A stretch of 64,000 nt of DNA from positions 2,258,501-2,322,500 of the forward strand of contig NZ_BQME02000002.1 of NCBI RefSeq assembly GCF_022180385.2, written 5' to 3'. Every line of letters begins with the position of its first letter. The first letter of the stretch is position 1. Of this stretch, positions 7,631-16,334 are shown piece after piece. Under the pieces are notes generated by a model that did no database searches, was not told the origin of the DNA, and saw nothing but the letters and a program-made list of their open reading frames with translations. The position numbers and the translations under genes were made by a program. This DNA is from Paenibacillus sp. L3-i20. Lineage in GTDB: Bacteria > Bacillota > Bacilli > Paenibacillales > Paenibacillaceae.

Positions 7631-9028
7631 TTACGCGTTATAAAACTTCTCCAGCTCTGTAACAACATCAGCCAATACACCATCAACCAACACTTGACGT
7701 TGGGGCTTATTAAATAGAGAAGCAATTTCCGTAGGGAAAGACTGTTCAATGCCACAAAGCTTAATAGCCTCATCGAACTTAGCTGGATGTGCTGTAGCAA
7801 GTGAAATCGTGATTACTTTGTCTCCTCCGCACTCCTCATGAGCTGCTACACCACAAGCAGAGTGTGGATCAAGCAAATACCCGTATTTCGCTTGATAATC
7901 GGAAATCGTATCCAAACATTCCTGTCCACCTACACCATGGGCAGCAAACTCTTCCTGAACTCGACTAAGCGCCTCAGCAGAAATTGAAATCTCGCCTTCT
8001 GACTTAAATTGAGCCATTAAGCGATTAATCAGCTCTGCATCTTCACCAAGGACATAATACAAATAACGCTCGAAGTTGCTCGCCACTTGAATGTCCATGG
8101 AAGGACTATAAGTCGAACGGAAATCACCCGGCATATACACGCCTTCTTGGATAAATCGCTCCAAAATATTGTTTTCGTTCGTAGCCAAAATTAGCTTGTT
8201 CACTGGAAGACCCATTCTCTTCGCCAAGTAACCAGCAAATATATCACCGAAGTTGCCTGTTGGAACGCTAAAGTTAACCTTCTCGAAGGAACCTGTCGCT
8301 TTCGCAACTTGGAAGTATGAATAGAAGTAATATACCGTCTGCGCAAGAATACGCACGAAGTTAATCGAATTGATTGCAGCTAGGTGGTTAGTTGACTTAA
8401 ACTCTAGATCAGCAAACAAATCTTTGATCATTCTTTGACAATCGTCGAAGTTGCCTTCAACGGATAAATTAAGTACATTATCTTCCTCCACAGTAGTCAT
8501 TTGCAGTTCTTGCACTTTGCTGACTTTGCCATTTGGGTGAAGAATACAAATTTTGATACCCTCTTTACCTTTAACACCTTGAATAGCGGAAGCTCCCGTA
8601 TCTCCAGATGTTGCTCCGAGAATATGAATTTTTTTGTTTTGTTTAGCAGCTACATACGTGTATAGCTGACCCATAAACTGCAATGCGATATCTTTAAATG
8701 CGAAGGTTGGTCCATGGAACAGCTCAAGCAAATACAATTCGTCATTTATGCGTCGCACTGGTGTCACTTCAGGATCACGGAAAGTTGAATAACTTGCTTC
8801 AACCATTTCTTTCAGATCTTCATCCGGAATTTCACCATTCGTATAATACGAAAAGATAGCAAGTACAAGCTCCTGATAACTAAGCTCCTGCCATGATTTT
8901 AACGTTTCCGTCGAGATTTGTGGAATTTCACTTGGAACTAAAAGTCCACCGTCATCCCCTAGTCCCATCATAAATGCATCGATAAAGCCAATTTTGCCTA
9001 CTTTGCCTCGTGTGCTGATGTACTCCAT
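7631..9028 (-). CDS. thrC: Threonine synthase (long form)
   Basis: 465 residues, a PLP enzyme converting O-phosphohomoserine to threonine. The PLP-lysine motif FHGPTFAFKDIA is present (K112), along with LGATSGDTGASAI and the phosphate-loop VPTGNFGDIFAGY. The length and the N-terminal ISTRGKVG place it in the long yeast/proteobacterial-type class rather than the roughly 350-residue Bacillus ThrC. AGGAGG precedes ATG. It stands alone: no hom or thrB is adjacent, so it is likely separately regulated. No T-box-like leader is apparent in the 148 bp upstream. Confidence 0.95.
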   Translation of the reverse strand: MEYISTRGKVGKIGFIDAFMMGLGDDGGLLVPSEIPQISTETLKSWQELSYQELVLAIFSYYTNGEIPDEDLKEMVEASYSTFRDPEVTPVRRINDELYLLELFHGPTFAFKDIALQFMGQLYTYVAAKQNKKIHILGATSGDTGASAIQGVKGKEGIKICILHPNGKVSKVQELQMTTVEEDNVLNLSVEGNFDDCQRMIKDLFADLEFKSTNHLAAINSINFVRILAQTVYYFYSYFQVAKATGSFEKVNFSVPTGNFGDIFAGYLAKRMGLPVNKLILATNENNILERFIQEGVYMPGDFRSTYSPSMDIQVASNFERYLYYVLGEDAELINRLMAQFKSEGEISISAEALSRVQEEFAAHGVGGQECLDTISDYQAKYGYLLDPHSACGVAAHEECGGDKVITISLATAHPAKFDEAIKLCGIEQSFPTEIASLFNKPQRQVLVDGVLADVVTELEKFYNA

Positions 9029-9176
9029 CTGTATTTCCTCCTACATGCCATCGCGTCGCGCGTGGATTAGCTCTTTTAAGCATTTTATCATCGTTTGCGT
9101 TGAAAATCGAATATGTATTTAAAAATAAGTCAAATACCTAAAAGTACACTGAATTAAGCTATTTAATATATTGGTT

Positions 9177-9881
9177 TTATATTCCTAAAAACCTATTAAT
9201 ATCTCTCATCGTTTCAGAAAATACCACTGGAGGAACCTGATTTAAAGCTAACAATTCACCCGACTTACCAATTTCAAAATTGACTCGTTTCAACGTAATA
9301 GTCGTTTGATTATCATCATGATGGCTATTCAAACCTATTTCTATTTTAACTTTTACATCGAACCTGTTGTAAGTTTTATTCATTTCTTTTCTATCAATTA
9401 CCCAGTGAAGCTTGTTTATAGTTGAGCGCATCCCATACAACATGAATGTCTTCATCATAAACGTCTTCATATAGTACTCATCTACACGTTCGGTTGTCTC
9501 CAGCAAATAAAGGCCGCGATGTATTTGCTCAAATGGCTGTGATTTACCTATGGACTCGTATTCGTTCTTCCAACTATTCAAGGTGTCATTCGCAGCCAAA
9601 TAATAAGGATGGACCACAACGAAGCTGTCATTGTCCCCCATCGAGCATATTTTCCCAGCAAGCGTCTTTAAACTACCTTCATCCATATCTATTAAGCCCA
9701 TGGCTTGTCCACTGCTGAACACTATGGTCCGAAGATGTGCTTGATTAGAGGGGCTGCTCCATAGAAGTTCCAATTCCCACAGGGCTAGATGTAGTCCGGC
9801 TAACATCGCTTCCTCCAGCTCAATACACATCCTATCGGAAGGAATGCTGAACTCTGAACCTTCATTTATCTCGCTTTCCAT
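9177..9881 (-). CDS. DUF4132-domain fragment protein
   Basis: 234 residues with recognisable pieces of the DUF4132 domain: an early LEEAMLAG segment, HPYYLAANDTLNSWK, QPFEQIHRGLYLLE, and the C-terminal PPVVFSETMRDINRFLG. Full DUF4132 (WGR/MolR-type) proteins are far larger, so this looks like a detached C-terminal domain. No good RBS precedes the ATG at 9881. Just upstream another frame carries a protein-like stretch ending in KQRFHGIWKAR and a stop, consistent with decay of a longer gene. It may be a standalone protein or a remnant; function unknown. Confidence 0.55.
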   Translation of the reverse strand: MESEINEGSEFSIPSDRMCIELEEAMLAGLHLALWELELLWSSPSNQAHLRTIVFSSGQAMGLIDMDEGSLKTLAGKICSMGDNDSFVVVHPYYLAANDTLNSWKNEYESIGKSQPFEQIHRGLYLLETTERVDEYYMKTFMMKTFMLYGMRSTINKLHWVIDRKEMNKTYNRFDVKVKIEIGLNSHHDDNQTTITLKRVNFEIGKSGELLALNQVPPVVFSETMRDINRFLGI

Positions 9882-9960
9882 ATGCCATGAAAACGTTGTT
9901 TAAACGTTTCATCATCGTATTCGAAATGCCTTAGCATACGTATCCATTTTTGTAAGAAGC

Positions 9961-10057
9961 AAAAAACAGCCCACTCTCATATACCCGGATGCGTACAGAA
10001 GATCACTTTTTGAAAGTGTACATCCTGTAAGCAGCCGTTAAAGAAAGAGGACTGTTT
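9961..10057 (-). terminator. Long structured terminator of the met operon
   Basis: Downstream of metQ, on the minus strand, AAACAG and CCTC pair imperfectly with GAG and GGGCTGTTTTTT. Inside, GGATGTAC pairs with GTACGCATCC, capped by an ACTT/AAGT stem. It is longer than a simple terminator and could be a folded 3' UTR. Confidence 0.6.
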
Positions 10058-10091
10058 AATGTTGGTTGTAATTGTAGTAGTCTGTTAGTTA

Positions 10092-10955
10092 TTAGTCGAA
10101 TGCAGGAACAACTGCACCTTTGTATTTCTCGTTAATAAATTTTTCTACTTCTGCACTCTTTAAAGCAGCAACGAGCTTCTGAATCGCTTCGTTTTCTTTA
10201 TTGTCGGGACGTGTTACCAAAATATTAACGTAAGGAGAATTTTTGTCTTCAATGAATAGCGCATCTTCTACTGGGTTAAGATCTGCTTCAAGCGCATAGT
10301 TCGTATTGATTGCAGCAATATCAACTTCGCTCAGTACACGCGGCAATGTTGCAGCTTCAATCTCCACAATTTCAAATTTACGTGGGTTGTTTTTAATATC
10401 CGCAACCGTTACATCTACTCCAGCGCCCTCATTAAGCTCAATAAGTCCGTGCTGTGCTAACAAAAGAAGGGATCTGCCACCATTTGAAGGATCGTTCGGA
10501 ATCGCAATTTTTGCTCCATCCTTTAATTCTTCGATCTTTTTAATTTTGTTGGAGTATACACCAAAGGGCTCTACATGAACGCCAGCAGCTTTCACCAAAT
10601 CATATTTTTTATCTTTATTGAATTGATCTAAGTACGGTGTGTGTTGAAAGAAATTAGCATCGATCTGCTTCTCAAACAATTGTACGTTCGGCTGAATATA
10701 ATCGTTAAATTCAACTACTTCTAAGTTAACGCCTTGCTCCTTCAGAAGTGGAATTAGGGAAGTTAATATTTCCGCATGTGGGACTGGCGTTGCGCCGACT
10801 TTAATCGTTACTTCTTGCGCAGCTGGTTTTTCTGACATGCCGCCTTCAGCACCTTTTTTGTCCTCAGTTGCTTTGCCGCCATTCCCACCGCAACCTGCAA
10901 GCATTACCGCAAGTGCCAACAATACGAACCATACATGTGATCTTTTTTTCATCAT
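10092..10955 (-). CDS. metQ: Methionine ABC transporter substrate-binding lipoprotein
   Basis: 287 residues of the NlpA/MetQ family. It has a lipoprotein signal ending LAVMLAGC, then VKVGATPVPHAEIL, the IDANFFQHTPYLDQF block, IPNDPSNGGRSLLLL and NTNYALEADLNP, all hallmarks of methionine-binding proteins. It captures D/L-methionine outside the membrane and passes it to MetI. There are two tandem ATG codons; the second is better spaced (7 bases) from GGAGGG. It lies 36 bp after metI in the metN-metI-metQ operon, with a structured terminator downstream. Confidence 0.95.
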   Translation of the reverse strand: MMKKRSHVWFVLLALAVMLAGCGGNGGKATEDKKGAEGGMSEKPAAQEVTIKVGATPVPHAEILTSLIPLLKEQGVNLEVVEFNDYIQPNVQLFEKQIDANFFQHTPYLDQFNKDKKYDLVKAAGVHVEPFGVYSNKIKKIEELKDGAKIAIPNDPSNGGRSLLLLAQHGLIELNEGAGVDVTVADIKNNPRKFEIVEIEAATLPRVLSEVDIAAINTNYALEADLNPVEDALFIEDKNSPYVNILVTRPDNKENEAIQKLVAALKSAEVEKFINEKYKGAVVPAFD

Positions 10956-10991
10956 AAATCCCTCCGCTTTCTCACGTTTTCTATGTCAATT

Positions 10992-11657
10992 CTACTTCCG
11001 ACTGAAGTATCGAACTAGCCCGTCTCCAATCATCTGCAGCACTTGAACTAAAACAAGCAATAGAACTACCGTTACAAGCATCACGTCCACTTGGAATCTC
11101 TGGTATCCATAACGCAGTGCTAGATCACCTAGTCCTCCTGCTCCAATAACACCAGACATAGCCGTGTAGGATACGAGCGTCACAGCCGTAACTGTCGCTG
11201 CTGCAATCAATCCACCTCTTGCCTCTCTAAGTAGAACTTGAAACACGATCATTGACTTGGATGCGCCCATCGCTGTCGCAGCTTCTATCACTCCACGATC
11301 AACCTCACGCAGTGCAGATTCCACTAAACGTGCGAAGAAAGGAGCTGCTGCAATAACAAGCGGCGGAATTGCACCTTTAACACCGATAGATGTTCCTACA
11401 AGAATTTTCGTTAAAGGCATAATCATGATCATCAAAATAATAAAAGGAACAGATCGGAATATATTCACAACGAACGACAATATCGCATAAGCCACTTTGT
11501 TTTGCAATAATTGTCCCTTTGACGTTAGAAATAATACAATTCCAAGCATAAGCCCTAATATAAGTGTAAAGAGCAGTGAAAATACCAGCATGGACATCGT
11601 ATCTTGCGATGCTTCCCCTATTTGCTCCCACCGTACATTTTCAAAAAATCCGTTCAT
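10992..11657 (-). CDS. metI: Methionine ABC transporter permease
   Basis: 221 residues, five or so membrane helices. The permease coupling loop is EAATAMGASKSMIVFQVLLREA (residues about 135-155 in part), typical of MetI, followed by the conserved VSYTAMSGVIGAGGLGDLA. It forms the membrane channel for methionine with MetN and MetQ. Its start overlaps the metN stop by 4 bases (ATGA), so translation is coupled. Confidence 0.95.
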   Translation of the reverse strand: MNGFFENVRWEQIGEASQDTMSMLVFSLLFTLILGLMLGIVLFLTSKGQLLQNKVAYAILSFVVNIFRSVPFIILMIMIMPLTKILVGTSIGVKGAIPPLVIAAAPFFARLVESALREVDRGVIEAATAMGASKSMIVFQVLLREARGGLIAAATVTAVTLVSYTAMSGVIGAGGLGDLALRYGYQRFQVDVMLVTVVLLLVLVQVLQMIGDGLVRYFSRK

Positions 11658-12694
11658 ATCTCGTTCACCCCTAATCCGTGTTGCACAAGCTCATTAATGA
11701 TCCTGTTCACATCAGCATCACTGCCTCTGAGTTCAACGACGAGTTGCCCATAAGGGGTATCCTTCATCCGGGAAACTGTTCCTTGCAATATCGCAAACGT
11801 AGCATCTGTTCCCCGAACAGCATCATAAAGAATCGGTTCATAGGTTTGCTCTCCGCGGAATGCAATGCGTATAATTCGCCCTTTTGCTTGATAAGTTCCG
11901 AATGTCTCTTGCCCAGGTGTCTCAATCACTTCATTCACAAATTGTTTTGTTACACTATTTTGTGGATCGAGGAATATATCGAGCACAGTTCCAGTCTCCA
12001 CAATTCTACCTTGATCCATAACTGCAACACGGTCACAAATGGCACGAATAACGTCCATTTCATGCGTAATGAGCAATATCGTAATGCCCATCTTCCTGTT
12101 AATGTCTCTGAGTAATGCAAGTATGCTCTCTGTTGTTTGCGGATCAAGAGCTGACGTCGCCTCATCACAGAGCAATACGTCCGGTTCATTAGCAAGCGCT
12201 CTAGCTATCCCAACCCGCTGCTTTTGACCACCTGACAATTGTTTGGGGTATTTATGTTGATGTTCTCTTAATCCCACCAGCTCAAGCAGTTCATCCACTC
12301 GTTTTGCAATTTCCGTAGGAGATTGCTTTGATACTTTAAGCGGAAATGCAATATTATCTCGAACCGTTGCAGTAGACAACAAATTGAAATGCTGAAAGAT
12401 CATTCCGATCCGTTTACGTCGTTCTTGTAGCCCCTGCTCTTTTAACAGCATCAAGTTATTCGATCCAACAATCACCGTTCCACTTGTCGGACGCTCGAGT
12501 AAATTGACACTGCGTAATAAAGTACTTTTACCCGCTCCAGATCGACCAATAACACCGAATATTTCGCCTTTCTCTACTTTCAAATTAACATCGGTTAATG
12601 CTTGGAAGAAGGTCTTCTTAGATGTTTTATATATTTTATTAATCTCAATCAGTTCAATCAGTGGAAACACTCCCTTGCATGGTAAATCCAACAT
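11654..12694 (-). CDS. metN: Methionine ABC transporter ATP-binding protein
   Basis: ABC ATPase with Walker A GRSGAGKST, signature LSGGQKQRVGIARAL, Walker B VLLCDEATSALDP, the H-loop and the C-terminal methionine-sensing NIL domain (final 90 residues). The frame can start at ATG 12694, but that codon lacks a spaced RBS. The family N-terminus (Bacillus MetN begins MINLQDVSKVY) aligns with L12, a CTG at 12659-12661 preceded by AAGGGAG with an 8-base gap. A non-AUG start is therefore possible. No S-box or other SAM riboswitch signature is visible upstream. Confidence 0.93.
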   Translation of the reverse strand: MLDLPCKGVFPLIELIEINKIYKTSKKTFFQALTDVNLKVEKGEIFGVIGRSGAGKSTLLRSVNLLERPTSGTVIVGSNNLMLLKEQGLQERRKRIGMIFQHFNLLSTATVRDNIAFPLKVSKQSPTEIAKRVDELLELVGLREHQHKYPKQLSGGQKQRVGIARALANEPDVLLCDEATSALDPQTTESILALLRDINRKMGITILLITHEMDVIRAICDRVAVMDQGRIVETGTVLDIFLDPQNSVTKQFVNEVIETPGQETFGTYQAKGRIIRIAFRGEQTYEPILYDAVRGTDATFAILQGTVSRMKDTPYGQLVVELRGSDADVNRIINELVQHGLGVNEI

Positions 12695-13114
12695 TTCCTA
12701 TCAACTCACTTGGTTATGATAGAACATTGGTCTCAAAAAAACAATAGGTATTTTGATGGAAATTTATTGAAGTCGTCGTCATTTACTAGGGAAATATGAA
12801 GTGTGAGCTGCTATTGCAGCAATAAGATTCCAGCGGAGGTAATATCATTATAATAATTATTAATGTTCCTCAAAATCTCGGAGATATACTCATACATTTA
12901 CCCGTAACGTAATGCTTCATCCTTCAAAAAAGTTGCTTACATATTTTAAGCTTCCAGCGCAAAAATGTACAGGTTGTTTATATCCAATTTATGATTAAAA
13001 TAACTTTACAGCGCCTCATACGCTTGCCCATTTCGTAAAGGTGCGTTACAATTTTTCTACATTTGAGTTCCTAGGGACTTAAAAGATTAAACAGCGAGCA
13101 GGTGACTATAAGTT
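12695..13114. other. Non-coding interval upstream of metN and the SET gene
   Basis: 420 bp with a short GCTGC/GCAGC hairpin near 12810 and AT-rich stretches. I see no riboswitch consensus, tRNA, repeat or convincing reading frame. It must hold the divergent promoters of metN and the SET-domain gene. Confidence 0.5.
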
Positions 13115-13528
13115 ATGATCGAAGTTAAAATATCCGCACTTAGCAGCGGGCCACTTAGCGGGGAGTTCAATAGAGGAGTATTCGCTACTCAAAATATTTC
13201 AAAGGGCACCCTTATTCATGTGGCTCCCGTGATCACTTATTTAAATGAGGATCATGAACATATAGAAAAAACAATTATTGCAGACTATTCGTTTAATTAC
13301 GGCGCAAATCACAGCGCTGTCTGCTTAGGATATGGAAGCTTGTTCAACCATTCCTATACACCAAACGCTACATTTGAGCTTAACTTTGACAACCTCTCCA
13401 TCGACTTCTTTGCTCATACGGACATCACCGCTGGCGAAGAAATTCTAATTAACTACAATGGCGAAGTTGATAACAATGATCCTTTATGGTTTTATGAAAC
13501 AGACGAGGAAGAAGAGAAGTCCGAGTAG
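13115..13528 (+). CDS. Small SET-domain protein (putative protein lysine methyltransferase)
   Basis: 137 residues that are almost entirely a SET domain. It has an N-terminal RGVFATQNISKGTLI, the central GYGSLFNHSYTPNA (the family NHS-x-x-PN motif) and GEEILINYNG (GEE-L-x-x-Y), then a DPLWFY tail and a very acidic end (DEEEEKSE). SET proteins transfer methyl from SAM to protein lysines; the bacterial substrates are mostly unknown. There is no pre-SET zinc cluster. CAGGTGA lies about 9 bases before ATG. It is monocistronic, with a terminator immediately downstream. Confidence 0.88.
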   Translation: MIEVKISALSSGPLSGEFNRGVFATQNISKGTLIHVAPVITYLNEDHEHIEKTIIADYSFNYGANHSAVCLGYGSLFNHSYTPNATFELNFDNLSIDFFAHTDITAGEEILINYNGEVDNNDPLWFYETDEEEEKSE

Positions 13529-13576
13529 AGCTAGCTTAAGATATGAAGTGCACCCCTTAGAATAGACATTGGAAAA

Positions 13577-13618
13577 ACCCCCGGGTTATTCCGATGAAAT
13601 TCTAGGGGGTATATTTTT
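13577..13618 (+). terminator. Terminator after the SET-domain gene
   Basis: ACCCCC pairs with GGGGGT across a 22-base loop, followed by ATATTTTTG. Confidence 0.75.
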
Positions 13619-13647
13619 GTGGCGGTTAAAGGGCAAAAGTTCAAGCA

Positions 13648-16053
13648 TTATGAAGATACAACGAAAGTAGAGGGAATACGCTTGCACGCCGCCTGAAAAC
13701 GTAGTGTCTTTGTATCGGTGTAACCTTCATATTTGGAAGTAATTTTAGTTAATATTTTGTCGCCAGAGCGGTAACTGTCTACTCTACTGAGTCGAAAATC
13801 CCCTAATTCTCCACCCGACTTCGGTCGATTCCAAATTTCATTGGATGTATTCGGGTCTTTCTGTAACTCCTGCTCGAATAGTTTGGGCTGACCGTCGGCA
13901 TTTGTGTATGTGTAAAAGATACTAGTTACAGGGTGATAACCTGTATATGTTAGTACATGTGGATCATTATATAGACGCATGCTTCCTCGCATAGTATCAA
14001 GTTCTCGAAAGCTTAGCCTTCCGTTCACATAATTCGTCCACTTTTCATCATGATATTTATATTGATAATGAATGGAAAAACCTGATTCATCTTTAACTTC
14101 TTTCAACAAAAGAAAATTATTATACCCCCATGTTCGACTATCATTAACCATGATTTTTGAATTTTCATGACCACCATCAAAGATGACATTATAATTACCC
14201 TCTGTATCAGCATAATAATCGTCTTCCATATTATATTCAGCAAACCAGTTGGCCATATCATAATAAGTATATGATTGCAAAGTCTTGTTTGTAAGTTGAT
14301 CAACTACTGATACTAAATAGGAGTATTTAGTCGGAACCATAACATAATCTCTATAAGTCTGTATGCTATTATACTTTAAGTCTTTAAGTATAGATCCATC
14401 TTTACCTTTTACCACTAGACGAGTTTCCGGTCTTTTAAGAGGATCGCTGGGCATTGTGATTTCTATTTTTCTCCCAACTGAATCCGTTATTATCCTTGTA
14501 AATAGTCGATGTTCAGTGTATGGCATCTCTACGCTGGTGCCACCGTATCTGATTGTATCCCCGTAGATATTTGATTTTGAACTTATCGGACCATAACTCT
14601 CGTCTCTACTCTTAAAAAAATTGTATGTTATTTGATCGTCTAAGACCAATAAATAAACTGTTCCATTCAAAGCATTAATTTCTGTGTATTTCACATTTCG
14701 ATCAGGATAGTTATAAGACCGATCCTTAATACCATTATTAAATTCATAAGTAGTACCATCTTCGAGTGTAAATGATACATCTCGCTTAATGTAATTTGCA
14801 CCATGATCACTCATATTGTAATAGATATATTGGCCATATTTACTCGGAATATTTGTACTGTTTTTAGCCTGTTCTACTGTTATTTGATGCTTACTATGGA
14901 ATGGCATTTCAGGATAACTGTTCATATAGGGGATATTAAACTGCCAACCCGCTGCAATAGAATTACGACCATCACCTAGATTATGATAATCTTCATATAA
15001 AACTCCATCAGGAGAGTTGGCAATAGGATGATACTCGGCAGCGCCTTCTGGATAACTCCACGGTCTGTGAGATCTCTGTGTTTCAGTTTTCGCATTAAGC
15101 GAGTTATATGAACGGACTAATTCAAAGTCCAGTCCCCGTTTACCTGGTAGAAAAACATCTACTACTCTTTGGGCACTTGTTCGGAGCATCGGATCATAAG
15201 TATCATGAGTATTTTTCGTATACTTGAACTTATTCTCGATCTCCGTATACTTCCCATTCGAAGCCATCAAATTCGCAAATGATCTAACTTCTAAACCATT
15301 TTCTTCTTTATTGTTTTCAACTACTGGATCATTGCTTTGCTTGCGAAGAAAGTCTTTGAACTTCTCTGGATTTTTTCGCCTATAATAACTCTGATAAGTA
15401 GCAGGCACTAACTTGTTCATCAGTTCCAACTGATCAACACTCATTGCACTCATCATGTTATAGATGGTTTGTTCATTCAAATCCAGCATAGCAAATAGAC
15501 TATTTTGATCTAACAAATCATTAAAAGTTGAATCATAAAACGCCGCTATGAGCAGCATCTCATTCGTAAATCCTGCCAACAAAAGAGGATCAAATTTATT
15601 AACCGATCCGTCTAATGCTGGCAAGGTAGGAATAGGCACTGTAGGCGTTGGAACAGGTGCCGTTGCTGTTGATACTGTAGGCGTTGGTTCAGGCACCCCT
15701 TGTGTTGCAACTGGTATTGTAGGCGACGGTTCAGACACCTCTGGTGTTGGTACTGGTATTGTAGGCGACGGTTCAGGCACCTCTGGTGTTGTTACAGGAA
15801 CTGTTGGTGTCAGTACTGATGTTGTAGGCGTAGGTACAAGTACCGTCGGAGTTGGTTCAGGTACTATTGACGTAGGCACTACCTCAGCCGTTGGCTCCAC
15901 TACTGGAGTTGCAATTGTCGGAACAGACTCTTCCATCTGCTGATTTTCTATAACAGCTTTTGGTTCCTCCTCGGACGCTTGCATAACATTTGGAGCACTT
16001 GTAAAAACGATAGATAAGATAAGTAAAATGGCAATAACTCTGTTAAACTTCAA
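13648..16053 (-). CDS. Truncated RHS-type secreted cell-surface protein
   Basis: About 801 residues. The preferred start is TTG at 16053, preceded by AGGGAG and giving a clean signal peptide (MKFNRVIAILLILSIVF); the GTG at 16086 has no RBS. Residues about 45-140 form a Pro/Thr/Val low-complexity stalk (repeats of PTP, PEPSPT). The remainder resembles the N-terminal encapsulation region of Paenibacillus RHS proteins (DVFLPGKRGLDFELVRSYNS; AAGWQFNIPY; FTLEDGTTYEFN; DSVGRKIEI). No YD-repeat core or C-terminal toxin domain follows; the last 15 or so residues look unrelated to the fold. Likely a truncated copy, or an orphan surface protein. Confidence 0.75.
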   Translation of the reverse strand: MKFNRVIAILLILSIVFTSAPNVMQASEEEPKAVIENQQMEESVPTIATPVVEPTAEVVPTSIVPEPTPTVLVPTPTTSVLTPTVPVTTPEVPEPSPTIPVPTPEVSEPSPTIPVATQGVPEPTPTVSTATAPVPTPTVPIPTLPALDGSVNKFDPLLLAGFTNEMLLIAAFYDSTFNDLLDQNSLFAMLDLNEQTIYNMMSAMSVDQLELMNKLVPATYQSYYRRKNPEKFKDFLRKQSNDPVVENNKEENGLEVRSFANLMASNGKYTEIENKFKYTKNTHDTYDPMLRTSAQRVVDVFLPGKRGLDFELVRSYNSLNAKTETQRSHRPWSYPEGAAEYHPIANSPDGVLYEDYHNLGDGRNSIAAGWQFNIPYMNSYPEMPFHSKHQITVEQAKNSTNIPSKYGQYIYYNMSDHGANYIKRDVSFTLEDGTTYEFNNGIKDRSYNYPDRNVKYTEINALNGTVYLLVLDDQITYNFFKSRDESYGPISSKSNIYGDTIRYGGTSVEMPYTEHRLFTRIITDSVGRKIEITMPSDPLKRPETRLVVKGKDGSILKDLKYNSIQTYRDYVMVPTKYSYLVSVVDQLTNKTLQSYTYYDMANWFAEYNMEDDYYADTEGNYNVIFDGGHENSKIMVNDSRTWGYNNFLLLKEVKDESGFSIHYQYKYHDEKWTNYVNGRLSFRELDTMRGSMRLYNDPHVLTYTGYHPVTSIFYTYTNADGQPKLFEQELQKDPNTSNEIWNRPKSGGELGDFRLSRVDSYRSGDKILTKITSKYEGYTDTKTLRFQAACKRIPSTFVVSS

Positions 16054-16175
16054 TGTTGAACGCTCCCTATTTCTTTTTAATGACACTGATCGATTTTATT
16101 TTAATAATATTAATGATGTCTATGATAAATTTGGGTATTATCCCACTTTACATATTTATTACGACTAAATTATTC

Positions 16176-16210
16176 AAAAATATCTTTTTCGACTAAAAAA
16201 ATATCTTTTT
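16176..16210. repeat. Tandem 14-mers between divergent genes
   Basis: AAAAATATCTTTTT occurs at 16176-16189 and again at 16197-16210, an offset of 21 bp (two helical turns). Each is itself nearly palindromic. The pair lies between the RHS-type gene and the lipoprotein gene and could bind a regulator on one DNA face. Confidence 0.4.
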
Positions 16211-16334
16211 TCAGCCAAAATATTAGCTTGTAATTTATTCTAAACATCGATAATTGCAACATAATCCACCCACCCCACGTTTGAAGAGGTGTGAATTCAC
16301 ATAACATACTAACAATTAGACATCTAGGAGATGA

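Noticed and set aside
9029..9176. T-box leader before thrC
   Set aside because: Interval too short and without a TGGNACCGCG-like T-box sequence.
12695..13114. S-box (SAM) riboswitch expected before metNIQ
   Set aside because: No GGTGGAGGGA or CCCGGCAACC-like core is present on the minus strand.
15548..15943. Gly/Val/Thr-rich plus-strand frame opposite the RHS-type gene
   Set aside because: Antisense shadow of the Pro/Thr-rich stalk; no RBS and repeats follow the sense codon pattern.
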